64,000 nt of DNA from Psychrobacter sp. P11F6 (GCF_001435295.1 NZ_CM003594.1:806001-870000); one strand, 5' to 3'; positions 52,072 through 62,129 are shown, counted from the first letter of the stretch. The notes: generated by a model not told the origin, from the sequence alone. Numbers and translations: made by a program.

Positions 52072-52099
52072 CTTTAATAGTTTTTGAAAGTAATAAAAA

Positions 52100-53011
52100 C
52101 TACCCCAACGCCGAAAATACCACCATCAGCACTGGCGAGACAATATTAATAATAAAGCCAAAACTAATCGCCAATGGCACGACCTTTAGACCACCTGATT
52201 GTTGAATGATTGGCAGGGTAAAGTCCAAGCTCGTCGCGCCGCCAAGTCCTACGGCTGCTGATGGATATTTACGCATAAACACGGGAATAAATATCAACGC
52301 AAAAAACTCACGCACCAAGTCATTAAATAGCGCGACACTGCCCCAAACCGCGCCATAAGCATCGGTCATGACGATTGCTGATAGCGAATACCAACCAAAT
52401 CCTGACGCCAGTGCCAAGCCTTTGGTCCACGATACTTCACTGAATATCAGCGAAAATATCAAGCCACCAACCAGTACAGCTAGTGTAAAGATGACACTCA
52501 TCTCAACGCCGCGCTTATTCAGCAGCACTTCTTTTAGCGTAATACCTGAGCCTTTTAAGCCAATGCCGACCAACAAAATTAATATCATCAGCATCACCGT
52601 CATGGTATTTTCAGGCGGCATATAATTGTCTGGTAAGAAATAACCAATCACCATACCAATGACCACACAAATAACTTGAGCGAGGCTACCACGGATACTC
52701 ACGCGATGTTCTTTAGATTTTACGCTGGGTTTTTTGGCATGCCATGGACGCATTCGGTCAAATAGCATCAGGGCAAACAAACCACTGCCAATTGTCAATA
52801 TCGATAATATAGTCACATAAAGGGCAATTTCGCCTATCTGACTGCCAAGTCCTTCAACTTGTGACAGCTCGATACCAATCAGCGCTAAGATGATAAATAC
52901 CAGATAAGATAAGCCTTTATCTGCAAGCTTTGTCATGGTTGGATGAGAAGGAATGGCAAAGCCAATAAACATTGGCATTAATACCAGAACAAGGGTAACT
53001 AGGCTTTGCAT
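52100..53011 (-). CDS. lysO: LysO-family lysine exporter
   Basis: Inner-membrane exporter of lysine (and thialysine) of the DUF340/YbjE family, 303 residues with about eight helices. The blocks GVEMSVIFTLAVLVGG, ASGFGWYSLSAIVMTDAYG and GGATSLDFTLPIIQQSGG are typical. Convergent to the OmpA-like lipoprotein gene. Confidence 0.9.
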   Translation of the reverse strand: MQSLVTLVLVLMPMFIGFAIPSHPTMTKLADKGLSYLVFIILALIGIELSQVEGLGSQIGEIALYVTILSILTIGSGLFALMLFDRMRPWHAKKPSVKSKEHRVSIRGSLAQVICVVIGMVIGYFLPDNYMPPENTMTVMLMILILLVGIGLKGSGITLKEVLLNKRGVEMSVIFTLAVLVGGLIFSLIFSEVSWTKGLALASGFGWYSLSAIVMTDAYGAVWGSVALFNDLVREFFALIFIPVFMRKYPSAAVGLGGATSLDFTLPIIQQSGGLKVVPLAISFGFIINIVSPVLMVVFSALG

Positions 53012-53280
53012 GGTGATTGGCTCGCGGCATTTTCAAAGGCGTTTTTAAGAAGCTGGAAATTGTATCACATGAAACGATCAATGCTGCCATGAGCGGCTAA
53101 GATTCCTTGTAAAAGCCGACTGTTTAACGACCAACTATTGAGCGTTAAGATAAAATCCTAAATCACTAAGCCGTAAGTCAGGATTTCACTCATGATAATT
53201 TGACTGCTAACAACGCTTAAGTATTTACCTGACCAACTTTTGTTGCTACATTAATAGACTTACTATATTTGGCTTGCCTC

Positions 53281-56082
53281 ATGTCGCTATATCAGCTCAA
53301 GTCTCAGTTTCAAGATCAGCTGCGCCCAATAAGTGATGCGTTGGTCGAGCAAAAGGTGACTGCCAATCAAGTGACGGTGTCAGCCGTAGTACTGAGCCTT
53401 GGTACGGCCTATATGATTGCCAAACCCGCAACTGAGCAGCAGGCATTATGGTTGCTGTTACCTTCATCACTGTTTGTGCGTATGGCGCTCAATGCTATCG
53501 ATGGCATGATGGCGCGTGAGCATGGGCAAGCCTCAAGGCTTGGGGCAGTTTTGAATGAAGTGGGCGATATCGTGGCTGATACGGCGCTTATCGCAAGTTT
53601 AGCTCCTCATCTTGCTAATGGTAACTTACAAGCGTCGGCAGTCAATTTACCAAACCGTATATCAATCCATCAGCGTCATATTATCGGTCTGATTGCGCTT
53701 AGTATCAGCACTGAGTTACTAGGTATCACTAGTAATACGATGTTAGACATTAGAGCAAACCAAGGGCCTTTAGGCAAAAGCGATCGTGCTTTTCTACTAG
53801 GTTTGCTTGGCGCTTTCATGGCGACTAAAATGCCGATCATGCTATCGCATATCAAAGTGAGTCCACTATTGATACTGACAGAGGCGCTGCTACTAAAAAC
53901 CTGCTTGAATCGGCTGCGTTATATGGCAAATTTATACTTGATGCGTAAACCACCTGTGCTACGCTCAAACTGTTTAGACAGTATTGAGTCAATAGCAGAA
54001 TCATCGCATAAATCAGTTTTTCTTCTTGGTTGCCAAGAGAATGTTGGTCAACCCAATACGCTATTTTTCGATGCTGTTTCATCAAATTATTCTTTATTAA
54101 GCTATCCTCTATCAAATTTTTCTTCATTAAATGTCCCTTTATCAAATTCTGCTATTAAAACTTCCTTTTTGGAGCCTAAGACAATGCCAACCACCCCTCT
54201 CGATAGTCATGAAAAAGTGGAGCAGGTTAGCGATACGCTCAATTTATCGTCTTCCAAATTGATAAGCGGTGAAAGTTGCTACAATGCTTACGATGGCACG
54301 GCGATTTATTACCGCTATTGGCTGACGATGCCTTTAGAGGGTATCAAACAAGCCAGTCAGCCTTTGCGTCAAGTCATTCTGTTACATCGTGGTCACGAGC
54401 ATTCGGGACGCTTAGCAGAACTTGGAGAGCAGTTTGCCATTGCAGGCTATCAAGTATTCGCTTGGGATGCGCGCGGTAATGGGTGCTCAGGTGGTATCAA
54501 AGACCATGCCGAAAGTGTCACCGAGCTTGAGCGCGATTTAGACGATTTTGTACAATTGGTTATCGGGCAAACGGGCATTGCTATCGAGGATACGTTAATC
54601 GTTGCCAGTAGTATCGGCGCAGTACTCGCAGCAGCATGGGTACATGATTATGCGCCAAATATTCGCGGCATGATATTGGGTACACCAGCGTTGAGTATTC
54701 GTTTATACATGCCATTTGCCATACCGTCGCTAAAGGTGGCTCGCGCGCTTGGACTGATGTCACGCGTGAGCAGCTACGTCAAGGCGCAAGTATTAACCCA
54801 TGATAAAGAAGCGCAGCAAGCTTATAATGCCGATCCACTGATTTCTAATAGTATTTCAACTGATCTGCTTATCGATACTCATGCAACCGGTCAACGCTTG
54901 CTCGATGATGCTAGCGCTATTACTGTACCGACGTTTGTATTATGTGCAGGTAAAGATTACGTGGTCGACAAGCAGGCAGAGCGCGATTTTTATGAGGCAA
55001 TTAATACGACTGATAAACGCTGGCAATTATATCCAGACAGCTATCATGCAATCTTTCATGAGACCAATAAAGCGGATGTCTTCGCCGATTGTATTAATTT
55101 CGCTGAGCAAGTATTCAGTAAGGACACTGAAGCGCCTGATTTGAGCTTGGCGCATATGAATAGTGCCAGTAAAGATAAGGTTGACCGTTTAGCGATTAAA
55201 CCCTTTAACCCAAGCTTTGCCATTACTCGATTTGCCATACAAAAATTTGGTCATGTCAGCGACGCGATTGCTACAGGACTGGAGCATGGATTTGATTCTG
55301 GTCACTCGCTCGATCACGTTTATTATAATCAGCCTAGTGGTCAAAATAAATTTGGTCAGGCGGTCGATAAGTTTTACTTAAGCAATATTGGTTGGCAAGG
55401 AATTCGTATTCGCCGCGAGCATATATTAGAACTCGCACGGGAGGCTCTGGCAGATATTGAAGACAAAAACCAGAGCATTACTAAACCATACCAACCAAAA
55501 CTACTAGATATCGCTAGTGGACATGGCTTTTATGCGTTTGATTTATTGACAGAGTTTGAAAACTTATATGCTGAGCTACGCGATTATGAGCAGCATAATA
55601 TCCAAGCGTTACAGGCAAAGGCGGAGCAATTAGAGATTGCTGATCGCATGACGACTTGTCAAAAAGATGCATTTGACCCTGCTAGTTATTCTCATGAACA
55701 GAAGGGAAGTGACAAGACTAAAGGCCTTGATGCTAAAGGCCTTGACGATAAAAAATTTGATATCGCCATTGCTTCTGGGGTTTTTGAATTATTTTCTGAC
55801 AATACGCTACCAACGACGGCATTGGCAGGCATTTATGCAAGTTTAAAATCTGGTGGTTATGTACTTTATACCAATCAGCCTTGGCATCCTGAGCAGGAAT
55901 TCATTAGTAAAACCTTAAACAATCATCGCGGTAGCAGTTGGGTGATGCGCTGTCGCTCGCAAGCGGAAATGGATCAATTGGTTGAAAATGCTGGCTTTAA
56001 GAAAGTCGCTATGCGTATCGATCGTTTTGGTATCTTTACCGTGTCATTGGCAATTAAAATCACCTCAACCAATCATGAATAA
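53281..56082 (+). CDS. YnbA-YnbC fusion: CDP-alcohol phosphatidyltransferase, alpha/beta hydrolase and methyltransferase
   Basis: Three enzymes in one 933-residue chain. Residues 1-~225 are a CDP-alcohol phosphatidyltransferase membrane domain resembling E. coli YnbA (SLYQLKSQF, then DGMMAR...G...D). Residues ~290-570 are an alpha/beta hydrolase with elbow ASSIG (Ser444). Residues ~640-930 are a SAM-binding methyltransferase (LLDIASGHGF). The last two match YnbC. In the CDP motif Asn71 and Asn92 stand where Asp is canonical. A linker with a 10-residue repeat (268-297) joins the first two domains. The start is the ATG matching YnbA; a TTG lies four codons upstream. Substrates are unknown. It overlaps the next gene. 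Confidence 0.88.
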   Translation: MSLYQLKSQFQDQLRPISDALVEQKVTANQVTVSAVVLSLGTAYMIAKPATEQQALWLLLPSSLFVRMALNAIDGMMAREHGQASRLGAVLNEVGDIVADTALIASLAPHLANGNLQASAVNLPNRISIHQRHIIGLIALSISTELLGITSNTMLDIRANQGPLGKSDRAFLLGLLGAFMATKMPIMLSHIKVSPLLILTEALLLKTCLNRLRYMANLYLMRKPPVLRSNCLDSIESIAESSHKSVFLLGCQENVGQPNTLFFDAVSSNYSLLSYPLSNFSSLNVPLSNSAIKTSFLEPKTMPTTPLDSHEKVEQVSDTLNLSSSKLISGESCYNAYDGTAIYYRYWLTMPLEGIKQASQPLRQVILLHRGHEHSGRLAELGEQFAIAGYQVFAWDARGNGCSGGIKDHAESVTELERDLDDFVQLVIGQTGIAIEDTLIVASSIGAVLAAAWVHDYAPNIRGMILGTPALSIRLYMPFAIPSLKVARALGLMSRVSSYVKAQVLTHDKEAQQAYNADPLISNSISTDLLIDTHATGQRLLDDASAITVPTFVLCAGKDYVVDKQAERDFYEAINTTDKRWQLYPDSYHAIFHETNKADVFADCINFAEQVFSKDTEAPDLSLAHMNSASKDKVDRLAIKPFNPSFAITRFAIQKFGHVSDAIATGLEHGFDSGHSLDHVYYNQPSGQNKFGQAVDKFYLSNIGWQGIRIRREHILELAREALADIEDKNQSITKPYQPKLLDIASGHGFYAFDLLTEFENLYAELRDYEQHNIQALQAKAEQLEIADRMTTCQKDAFDPASYSHEQKGSDKTKGLDAKGLDDKKFDIAIASGVFELFSDNTLPTTALAGIYASLKSGGYVLYTNQPWHPEQEFISKTLNNHRGSSWVMRCRSQAEMDQLVENAGFKKVAMRIDRFGIFTVSLAIKITSTNHE
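54082..54171 (+). repeat. Three in-frame 30-bp repeats in the YnbA-YnbC linker
   Basis: Three consecutive 30-mers encode the related decapeptides SNYSLLSYPL, SNFSSLNVPL and SNSAIKTSFL, each beginning TCAAAT. In-frame expansion of a linker, with decay in the third unit. Confidence 0.8.
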
Positions 56083-57277
56083 TACGCATGCCAAGCCCTA
56101 TGAGCGTGTGCAACTTTTTTCAGGGGGCGGTTCATGTTTTGGCTATTATTTGGGCAGTTATGCGGCATTGGTTGCCCATGATTTAAAGCCAGATATGATT
56201 GTTGGCACTTGCGGTGGTAGTCTGTCGGCTTATTTGGTTAATTTAGCGCCTGACCCCAAGGATTTACAGGCGCTCATGTGCAGTCGTGAGTTGTATCGTG
56301 TCATTATTGCGATTAGACATGTTGCGCCCGACGAAGCCAATAAACGTTTAAAAATGCGTTATATGACTCAGGCGCTTAAACGTTGGCAGTTATCAAAACA
56401 AAGAGGTAAAAGACAAAAACAGCAGCAATCAGACAGCTACAAACGACTATTGGATGAGTTGCAGTATTTAGCGATGTTTCGGATAGATAACGAGGGGCAA
56501 TGGCTCGATGAATTGTCTCATTTTTCTCCTAATCACAATAATCTATATAACCCTACCGCGCCAGAGATAGCCATTATTGCCAGTCGACTGTATCAAGCGC
56601 CCAATCAACCCAGCAATCAAACGCTTACTACTGACAGCTCTGTTTACGATGAGTTTAAACTACAAGAGTTATTATTTGCGCCACCGTGTTTGGGAGTATC
56701 AGAGCATTTTGATGAAATACTTAACGCACCTGCGCATACGTTTGCCGATAGGCGTATTCATCAGTCAGTAAATATCGTAAAGCAGTGGGAATTCAATCCA
56801 GCGGTTCGTGCTTCTATGGCAGATATGTATTATCTACCGCCAACGCATATAGACGATTTGGGGTGGTGCTTAGGTGGGGTGATTAATCTCACTCCGATCG
56901 AGCTGGCATGTCAGCTAGGGCAGACGGTATTTGCAGAGACCAAGGCAGGTTATGATTCATGGCTGGCGGCACCTGCGATTCAGCGCGTTTTTGGTTTTGA
57001 CCCCAATGAGCGTTTGGCACAGGTGCATGGTTATGAGCCAATGGAAACGTCATCACTTATGAAGTCAGAAAGAAATAGCCATCAATTGCATTGGTTACCC
57101 TTTGCAGATAATGGTCAGCAGTTGGCAGGACAGCATGTACAAAAGCGTTTTAACATAAAACAACTGACTGTTGAGCTCCTTCACAGTGACTATGACGGTT
57201 TTGTGCAGCAAATGCAGGCGCAATGGCAATATGGCTATCAGCGTACGGCTGAATATATACAGCAGCATGGTCTATGA
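56075..57277 (+). CDS. Patatin-like protein with altered catalytic residues
   Basis: A patatin-fold acyl hydrolase relative, 400 residues, without signal peptide. Oxyanion block FSGGGSCFGYYLGSYAAL is clear. The nucleophile elbow reads GTCGG (Cys46 where Ser is canonical), and the DGG block reads CLGGVINLTP (Leu266 for the catalytic Asp). It may be inactive or work differently. The ATG lies 8 bases inside the preceding gene, implying coupling. The region between ~110 and 250 is an insertion of mixed charge. It belongs to the ynb-like cluster. Confidence 0.8.
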   Translation: MNNTHAKPYERVQLFSGGGSCFGYYLGSYAALVAHDLKPDMIVGTCGGSLSAYLVNLAPDPKDLQALMCSRELYRVIIAIRHVAPDEANKRLKMRYMTQALKRWQLSKQRGKRQKQQQSDSYKRLLDELQYLAMFRIDNEGQWLDELSHFSPNHNNLYNPTAPEIAIIASRLYQAPNQPSNQTLTTDSSVYDEFKLQELLFAPPCLGVSEHFDEILNAPAHTFADRRIHQSVNIVKQWEFNPAVRASMADMYYLPPTHIDDLGWCLGGVINLTPIELACQLGQTVFAETKAGYDSWLAAPAIQRVFGFDPNERLAQVHGYEPMETSSLMKSERNSHQLHWLPFADNGQQLAGQHVQKRFNIKQLTVELLHSDYDGFVQQMQAQWQYGYQRTAEYIQQHGL

Positions 57278-58101
57278 ACGCACAAATGAAAAATATTACA
57301 CAATCTACTTCCACTCATAAGCCATCGCATATTGTCGTTTTTGGCGGTACGAGTGGACTTGGCTTGGCGTTGGCGCTGCATCATCAGGCGCTTGGCTGGC
57401 AAGTGAGCGTGGTTGGTCATAGCGTAGAGAAGATAGCCCGTATCAATAGTCAGTATCCTGATATTGCTACTCACTGCTGTGATTTAACCGATAGCGCGCA
57501 AACACAAACGTTGGTAGATAACTTGTCAGATATTAGTTTTCAAAGAGTAATTTATAGCGCGGGTAGTTACACCAATGAGCGTATTCATCATCTGAGTCAA
57601 GCTGACAGCGATAAAATGCTAGCGATTAATCTGCAAGCGTTCGAGCAAGTTTTTAGGTGGGCAAGTGAGCAATTAAAACAGCAAAGTTATTCAGTGGATT
57701 TTAATAAAAGCAACAAACTCAGCCTGATTTGTATCGCTTCTATCGCCGGTACTATGGATTATCCTTATGCCAGCCTTTATGCCAAAAGCAAACGCGCGAT
57801 GATTGCGACTGCAAGCGCTTATCGAGCGGCACTTGCGCCGTATCACATCCAAGTCAACTGCATCGCCTCAGGCTATATCGATACTCAAGCATTACGCGAT
57901 TTGAATGACGGCGATGCCAGTCATAAGCCATTCATAATAAATACGCAAACGGCGGTGAAGCATGTTATGCAAGCCATTGATAAAAATATTGAGCTGGCCA
58001 TATTTCCATGCTCCATGCGCTATATCACACGGGCGCTGAATCATTTACCTAAGCCTATGCTTAACTGGATATTGCGCAGTAAATTGGATAAAATTACTTG
58101 A
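57274..58101 (+). CDS. Short-chain dehydrogenase/reductase in the lipid cluster
   Basis: NAD(P)-dependent oxidoreductase with a classical SDR fold: cofactor loop GGTSGLG (residues 24-30), catalytic Ser in ASIAG and YAKSK (YxxxK). 275 residues. Coupled to the patatin-like gene by a 4-base overlap (ATGA). It probably oxidises or reduces a lipid intermediate of the pathway, which is inference from position. It ends 7 bases before the convergent cytidylyltransferase gene. Confidence 0.88.
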   Translation: MNAQMKNITQSTSTHKPSHIVVFGGTSGLGLALALHHQALGWQVSVVGHSVEKIARINSQYPDIATHCCDLTDSAQTQTLVDNLSDISFQRVIYSAGSYTNERIHHLSQADSDKMLAINLQAFEQVFRWASEQLKQQSYSVDFNKSNKLSLICIASIAGTMDYPYASLYAKSKRAMIATASAYRAALAPYHIQVNCIASGYIDTQALRDLNDGDASHKPFIINTQTAVKHVMQAIDKNIELAIFPCSMRYITRALNHLPKPMLNWILRSKLDKIT

Positions 58102-58108
58102 TAACAGG

Positions 58109-59002
58109 TTACCCAAGCAGCCAATAAAACAAGGTAAATAGCGGCACGCCAATGAGCAAGCTATCTACTCTGTCTAATACGCCGCCATGTCCGGCGAGCA
58201 TCGTACCCGTGTCTTTAACCCCATGCTGACGTTTAAAGGCGGACTCTAATAAATCTCCAGCGATACCACTGACCGCTAAGCCGTAAGCGGCTAATAAGCA
58301 AATCCACCAGTTAAAAGGCGTGAGCCAAATGCCTAATAGCGTTGCCAATATCGCTGCTAGCATACTGCCGAAAAGAGCGCCTTCGATACTTTTATTCGGG
58401 CTAATGGTTGGGGCAAGACCACGCGTAAACAGCTTGTGACCAAGCAATCGTCCGCATAAATACTGGGCAATATCATTAAATTGACTGGCGAATAACACAA
58501 AAAATAAAACGCCATACTGCTCGCGCTGCCAGATTAATTGTTGTAAAGCAATGAGACTGACAATCATTGTGATAAAAGCAAAGCTAAAGATTAGGTCTAA
58601 CAGATTTAGACGCGTATAAGCTGGAGTAGAATGGGAAGAGGTTTGGCTAAAAGGCAATATCTTGGGTTGTAGACCGCGCGCTTGTAGTTTCTCAATCAGC
58701 ACAGCTTTGTTGCGCAGACACCATAAGCGTTTGATCTCATAGCCGCCACGCAGACCAATTAAAACGAAAAAAGCGATGAGCAGCCACTGGTAGGGGTATG
58801 TGTGAGCCTGTAAGGGTTGGCTATGATCCGTTACCTTAGCGATGACATAACAAGCACAAAGCGCCGCTAACATGAGCCACCATGAGCGCGCGATTAAATA
58901 GATTTTCGGTAAGCGCTGACGTAAGCGAGGTAGGGCAAGCATCGCCCAAACCGAACTGACGACTAGCATTAGAACGATCACAAACCGTAAATCAGAAGCC
59001 AT
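58109..59002 (-). CDS. ynbB: Phosphatidate cytidylyltransferase, YnbB/CdsA family
   Basis: Makes CDP-diacylglycerol (or a similar CDP-lipid) from phosphatidate and CTP at the inner membrane. About seven helices and the CdsA signature SAFKRQHGVKD...HGGVLDRVDS are visible; the usual Pro before GHGG is Ala. 297 residues, like E. coli YnbB (~298). It probably supplies the activated lipid to the YnbA domain of the nearby fusion. On the opposite strand from that group, tail to tail with the SDR. Not necessarily the essential housekeeping CdsA, which should be elsewhere. Confidence 0.85.
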   Translation of the reverse strand: MASDLRFVIVLMLVVSSVWAMLALPRLRQRLPKIYLIARSWWLMLAALCACYVIAKVTDHSQPLQAHTYPYQWLLIAFFVLIGLRGGYEIKRLWCLRNKAVLIEKLQARGLQPKILPFSQTSSHSTPAYTRLNLLDLIFSFAFITMIVSLIALQQLIWQREQYGVLFFVLFASQFNDIAQYLCGRLLGHKLFTRGLAPTISPNKSIEGALFGSMLAAILATLLGIWLTPFNWWICLLAAYGLAVSGIAGDLLESAFKRQHGVKDTGTMLAGHGGVLDRVDSLLIGVPLFTLFYWLLG

Positions 59003-59080
59003 GTTTTTAGCACTTTGAGTTCAATAGAAAACGGTGAATTACCGTTTTGTCATGGCTAAAGTGGCAGCCTCCAATTGCTG

Positions 59081-60988
59081 TTAGATGTTAGCAATTGTAT
59101 TTACCACTCTAGCCTCTGTGTCATCGATTATAGGCTGAAGCAGCCAATCAATGCCACCCTCTTTGCTACCTGTTTTGTCAGCTTCTCTCAACTTCGATAA
59201 TGGCGCAATCACACTGGTTTGAGGTGTGGATGCCAAATGTGGATAGTCTTGACGATAGTGACCACCGCGACTCTCATAACGCTGATAAGCTGACTGAATA
59301 ACCAATGTGGCTAATTGTAATTGTCGTGCTAATTGAAATAGTGTCAGCTCATTAGCAGTGATAGTACTATCTAAAGTACTCATACTGGACTGATTTAACC
59401 TAGTTTTTTCAAGCCATTGCTGTATCTGTATTAACATTTGCTCTAATGATTCGGCATTTCGGGTGATACCCATATAGGAAGTCATTAAAACTTTCAATTC
59501 TGTGACTATTTTGCCAGCATAATCATGGGTAATGATATCAGTGTCATCACAATGAGATAAATTAAATAGAATGGTAGGAGAAGAAGGAAGCTTAATAGTT
59601 TGAATATCTTTGAGCGTTGGTGCTGTCCAAATGGCAGTTGCTAATAAGTTCGAGTGATCATAACTGGCAACGGGAGTTAGGTTTTCTAATGCTTTTAAAT
59701 ATCGTGGTAAGTCAGCGGCGATATTGCGCCCAACGACTACACATTCTAAAAGTGAATTACTTGCTAAGCGGTTAGCCCCATGCAAACCTGTATAGGCAAC
59801 TTCGCCAGCTGCATAAAGCCCTGCTACATCGGTTACACCATTGGCGTCAGTAACCACGCCACCGCAACTATAATGCGCAGTCGGGGCAACGGGGATAGGT
59901 TGTTTCGTGATATCAATACCAAGCTCTAATAGCGTTTTATAAATCTGCGGGAAGTGTTCTCGTAAAAATTGATCTGGTAAATGACTGACATCTAAATGTA
60001 CGTAGCCAAGTCCGTTATTACTGATCTGCTCAGCGATGGCGCGAGCGACGATATCGCGCGGTGCCAATTCTGCCCGCTCATCAATTTCCAACATAAAGCG
60101 CGCACCGGTTTGTGGACAGGTCAGATGCCCCCCTTCACCGCGTAAGGCTTCAGATATTAAAAAACTGCTGTCTGCCACTGCTAAGCCCGTCGGATGAAAT
60201 TGGATAAATTCTAAATTTGCTAATCGGCAGCCTGCTTGCCACGCCATCATCACACCATCGCCGACACAGACGTTGGGTGCACTGGCACGCTTAAATAATT
60301 GACCCATGCCACCACTAGCCAGTACGACTGCGCGACTATAAAAAGTCAGTTGTCGTTGATTATTATGATCAAAAACTTGCGCCCCTTGGCATTGCTTATT
60401 TGTATTGGCACTGTCTGTTAAAAGGCTCAGCGCTTCATGATAAGGTAAAATAGTGATATTGGCAGCGTTTTTCGCCTTTATAGTCAAGGCTTCCATTATG
60501 TGTCGACCAGTCGCATCATCCGCATGTGCGACCCGCCTGCAACCATGCCCGCCTTCTTTGGTTAAATGTAAGTCGGCAGTTTGTAGTTCAGTCTGTAGTT
60601 TGGTGACAGGTTTTGCATTATCTTCTTGCGGTATTTGGGTAAAAGGCACACCTTGCTCACATAGCCATTGGACGGCCTGTTGCCCGGCACTTAAAATGCT
60701 GCTGGTATTGTCAGCTTCGCATAACCCTGCGCCAGCGATTAGGGTATCGGCGATATGGTCAGCGACAGAGTCCTCTTTATCCAAGCTTGCCGCGATACCA
60801 CCTTGGGCATAATGACTGGAACAGACTTCCAAGGCGGCTTTGCTCAATACGGTAATGTTTAGCGATTTTGGTAATGCTAGAGCCGTGCTTAAGCCTGCTA
60901 ATCCCGCGCCAATGATAAGTACGTCATTTTGTACCATAGCAGCAGGGCTATCGAGACCTAATGATTCCGCTTTCAATGCCGCGCTCAT
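59081..60988 (-). CDS. nadB: L-aspartate oxidase
   Basis: FAD enzyme that oxidises aspartate to iminoaspartate for NAD synthesis. FAD fold VLIIGAGLAGLSTALALP, and active-site blocks SSHYAQGGIAA and HGANRLASNSLLE. 635 residues, longer than E. coli NadB (540), with extra length in the C-terminal helical part. The ATG is 1 base after the nadA stop, so nadAB are translationally coupled. A longer start overlapping nadA is possible but less likely. Confidence 0.95.
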   Translation of the reverse strand: MSAALKAESLGLDSPAAMVQNDVLIIGAGLAGLSTALALPKSLNITVLSKAALEVCSSHYAQGGIAASLDKEDSVADHIADTLIAGAGLCEADNTSSILSAGQQAVQWLCEQGVPFTQIPQEDNAKPVTKLQTELQTADLHLTKEGGHGCRRVAHADDATGRHIMEALTIKAKNAANITILPYHEALSLLTDSANTNKQCQGAQVFDHNNQRQLTFYSRAVVLASGGMGQLFKRASAPNVCVGDGVMMAWQAGCRLANLEFIQFHPTGLAVADSSFLISEALRGEGGHLTCPQTGARFMLEIDERAELAPRDIVARAIAEQISNNGLGYVHLDVSHLPDQFLREHFPQIYKTLLELGIDITKQPIPVAPTAHYSCGGVVTDANGVTDVAGLYAAGEVAYTGLHGANRLASNSLLECVVVGRNIAADLPRYLKALENLTPVASYDHSNLLATAIWTAPTLKDIQTIKLPSSPTILFNLSHCDDTDIITHDYAGKIVTELKVLMTSYMGITRNAESLEQMLIQIQQWLEKTRLNQSSMSTLDSTITANELTLFQLARQLQLATLVIQSAYQRYESRGGHYRQDYPHLASTPQTSVIAPLSKLREADKTGSKEGGIDWLLQPIIDDTEARVVNTIANI

Positions 60989-60989
60989 A

Positions 60990-62129
60990 TTAGGCAGCCC
61001 CGACATTGGCAAATAACTCACGGTCTTTGACAATATCGCCGCTCGCTGTCACACGCTGTTTTTGTGATTCGGCAAAATCAAGCATGCGTTGCAAGGGTTT
61101 TCTAGCCGCGACTGCCAGCTCAGGTGTCATTAATACTTCACCGCTATTATTGATCAGGCATTGCTCGATACCTTGTAGACCATTCATCGCCATCCATGGG
61201 CAAAACGCGCAACTCTTACAACTGGCGCTTTCACCTGCAGTAGGTGCAGCTAAGAAGCGCTTATATGGTGAGCGTTTTTGCATTTCGTGCAAAATACCCA
61301 AATCGGTGGCGACGATAAAGGTATCGGCATCCATCTCATAAGTCGATTGCAACAGCTTACTGGTCGAGCCGACCACATCGGCGAGCGCCACCACGCTATC
61401 AGGGGATTCAGGATGCACCAATACTTTGGCGTTTGGATGATCCTCTTTTAATTGCATCAGCTCGGTCGCTTTAAACTCATTATGTACGAGGCACGAGCCT
61501 TGCCAAAGCAGCATATCTGCGCCAGTCTCAGCAGCAATATATTTACCTAAATGGCGATCAGGCCCCCAGATGATTTTTTCACCATTAGCATGCAAATGGC
61601 GAATGATGTCGATGCCAACCGATGACGTCACCACCCAGTCGGCACAAGCTTTGACGGCGGCGCTGGTATTGGCGTAAACGACAACTGTACGCTCAGGGTG
61701 AGCATCACAAAATGCGGAGAACTCGTCAGCAGGGCAGCCCAAATCAAGCGAACACTCGGCTTCTAGGTCTGGCATCAGTACTGTTTTTTCCATACTTAAG
61801 ATTTTCGCCGACTCACCCATAAAGCGGACGCCAGCGACCACTAAGGTCTGGGCGCTATGCGCTTGCCCAAAGCGTGCCATCTCCAGCGAATCACCCACAC
61901 AGCCGCCCGTTGCCAATGCCAAATCCTGAATAAAGGGGTCGACATAATAATGGGCGACCAATACTGCATTATGCGCATTTAATAGCTGTTTAATGTTTTC
62001 CTCGACTGTGAGACGTTCAGAACGCGGCAAGTCTGCTGGCATTTTAGCTTTGGCATATTCAATATTCATTTGAGTGGCAATACGATTGTCATTACTCATG
62101 ATGGGCGCGTCGTAAGGATAAGTTTTCAT
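60990..62129 (-). CDS. nadA: Quinolinate synthase
   Basis: [4Fe-4S] enzyme that condenses iminoaspartate with dihydroxyacetone phosphate to quinolinate. Blocks [38 protein letters not shown] and [11 protein letters not shown] are present; cluster cysteines lie in GCPAD, GSCLVH and FCPWMAMN regions. 379 residues from the ATG with AAGG 9 bases upstream; a TTG ten codons earlier lacks a ribosome site. Operon nadA-nadB, with a palindrome in its promoter. Confidence 0.95.
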   Translation of the reverse strand: MKTYPYDAPIMSNDNRIATQMNIEYAKAKMPADLPRSERLTVEENIKQLLNAHNAVLVAHYYVDPFIQDLALATGGCVGDSLEMARFGQAHSAQTLVVAGVRFMGESAKILSMEKTVLMPDLEAECSLDLGCPADEFSAFCDAHPERTVVVYANTSAAVKACADWVVTSSVGIDIIRHLHANGEKIIWGPDRHLGKYIAAETGADMLLWQGSCLVHNEFKATELMQLKEDHPNAKVLVHPESPDSVVALADVVGSTSKLLQSTYEMDADTFIVATDLGILHEMQKRSPYKRFLAAPTAGESASCKSCAFCPWMAMNGLQGIEQCLINNSGEVLMTPELAVAARKPLQRMLDFAESQKQRVTASGDIVKDRELFANVGAA

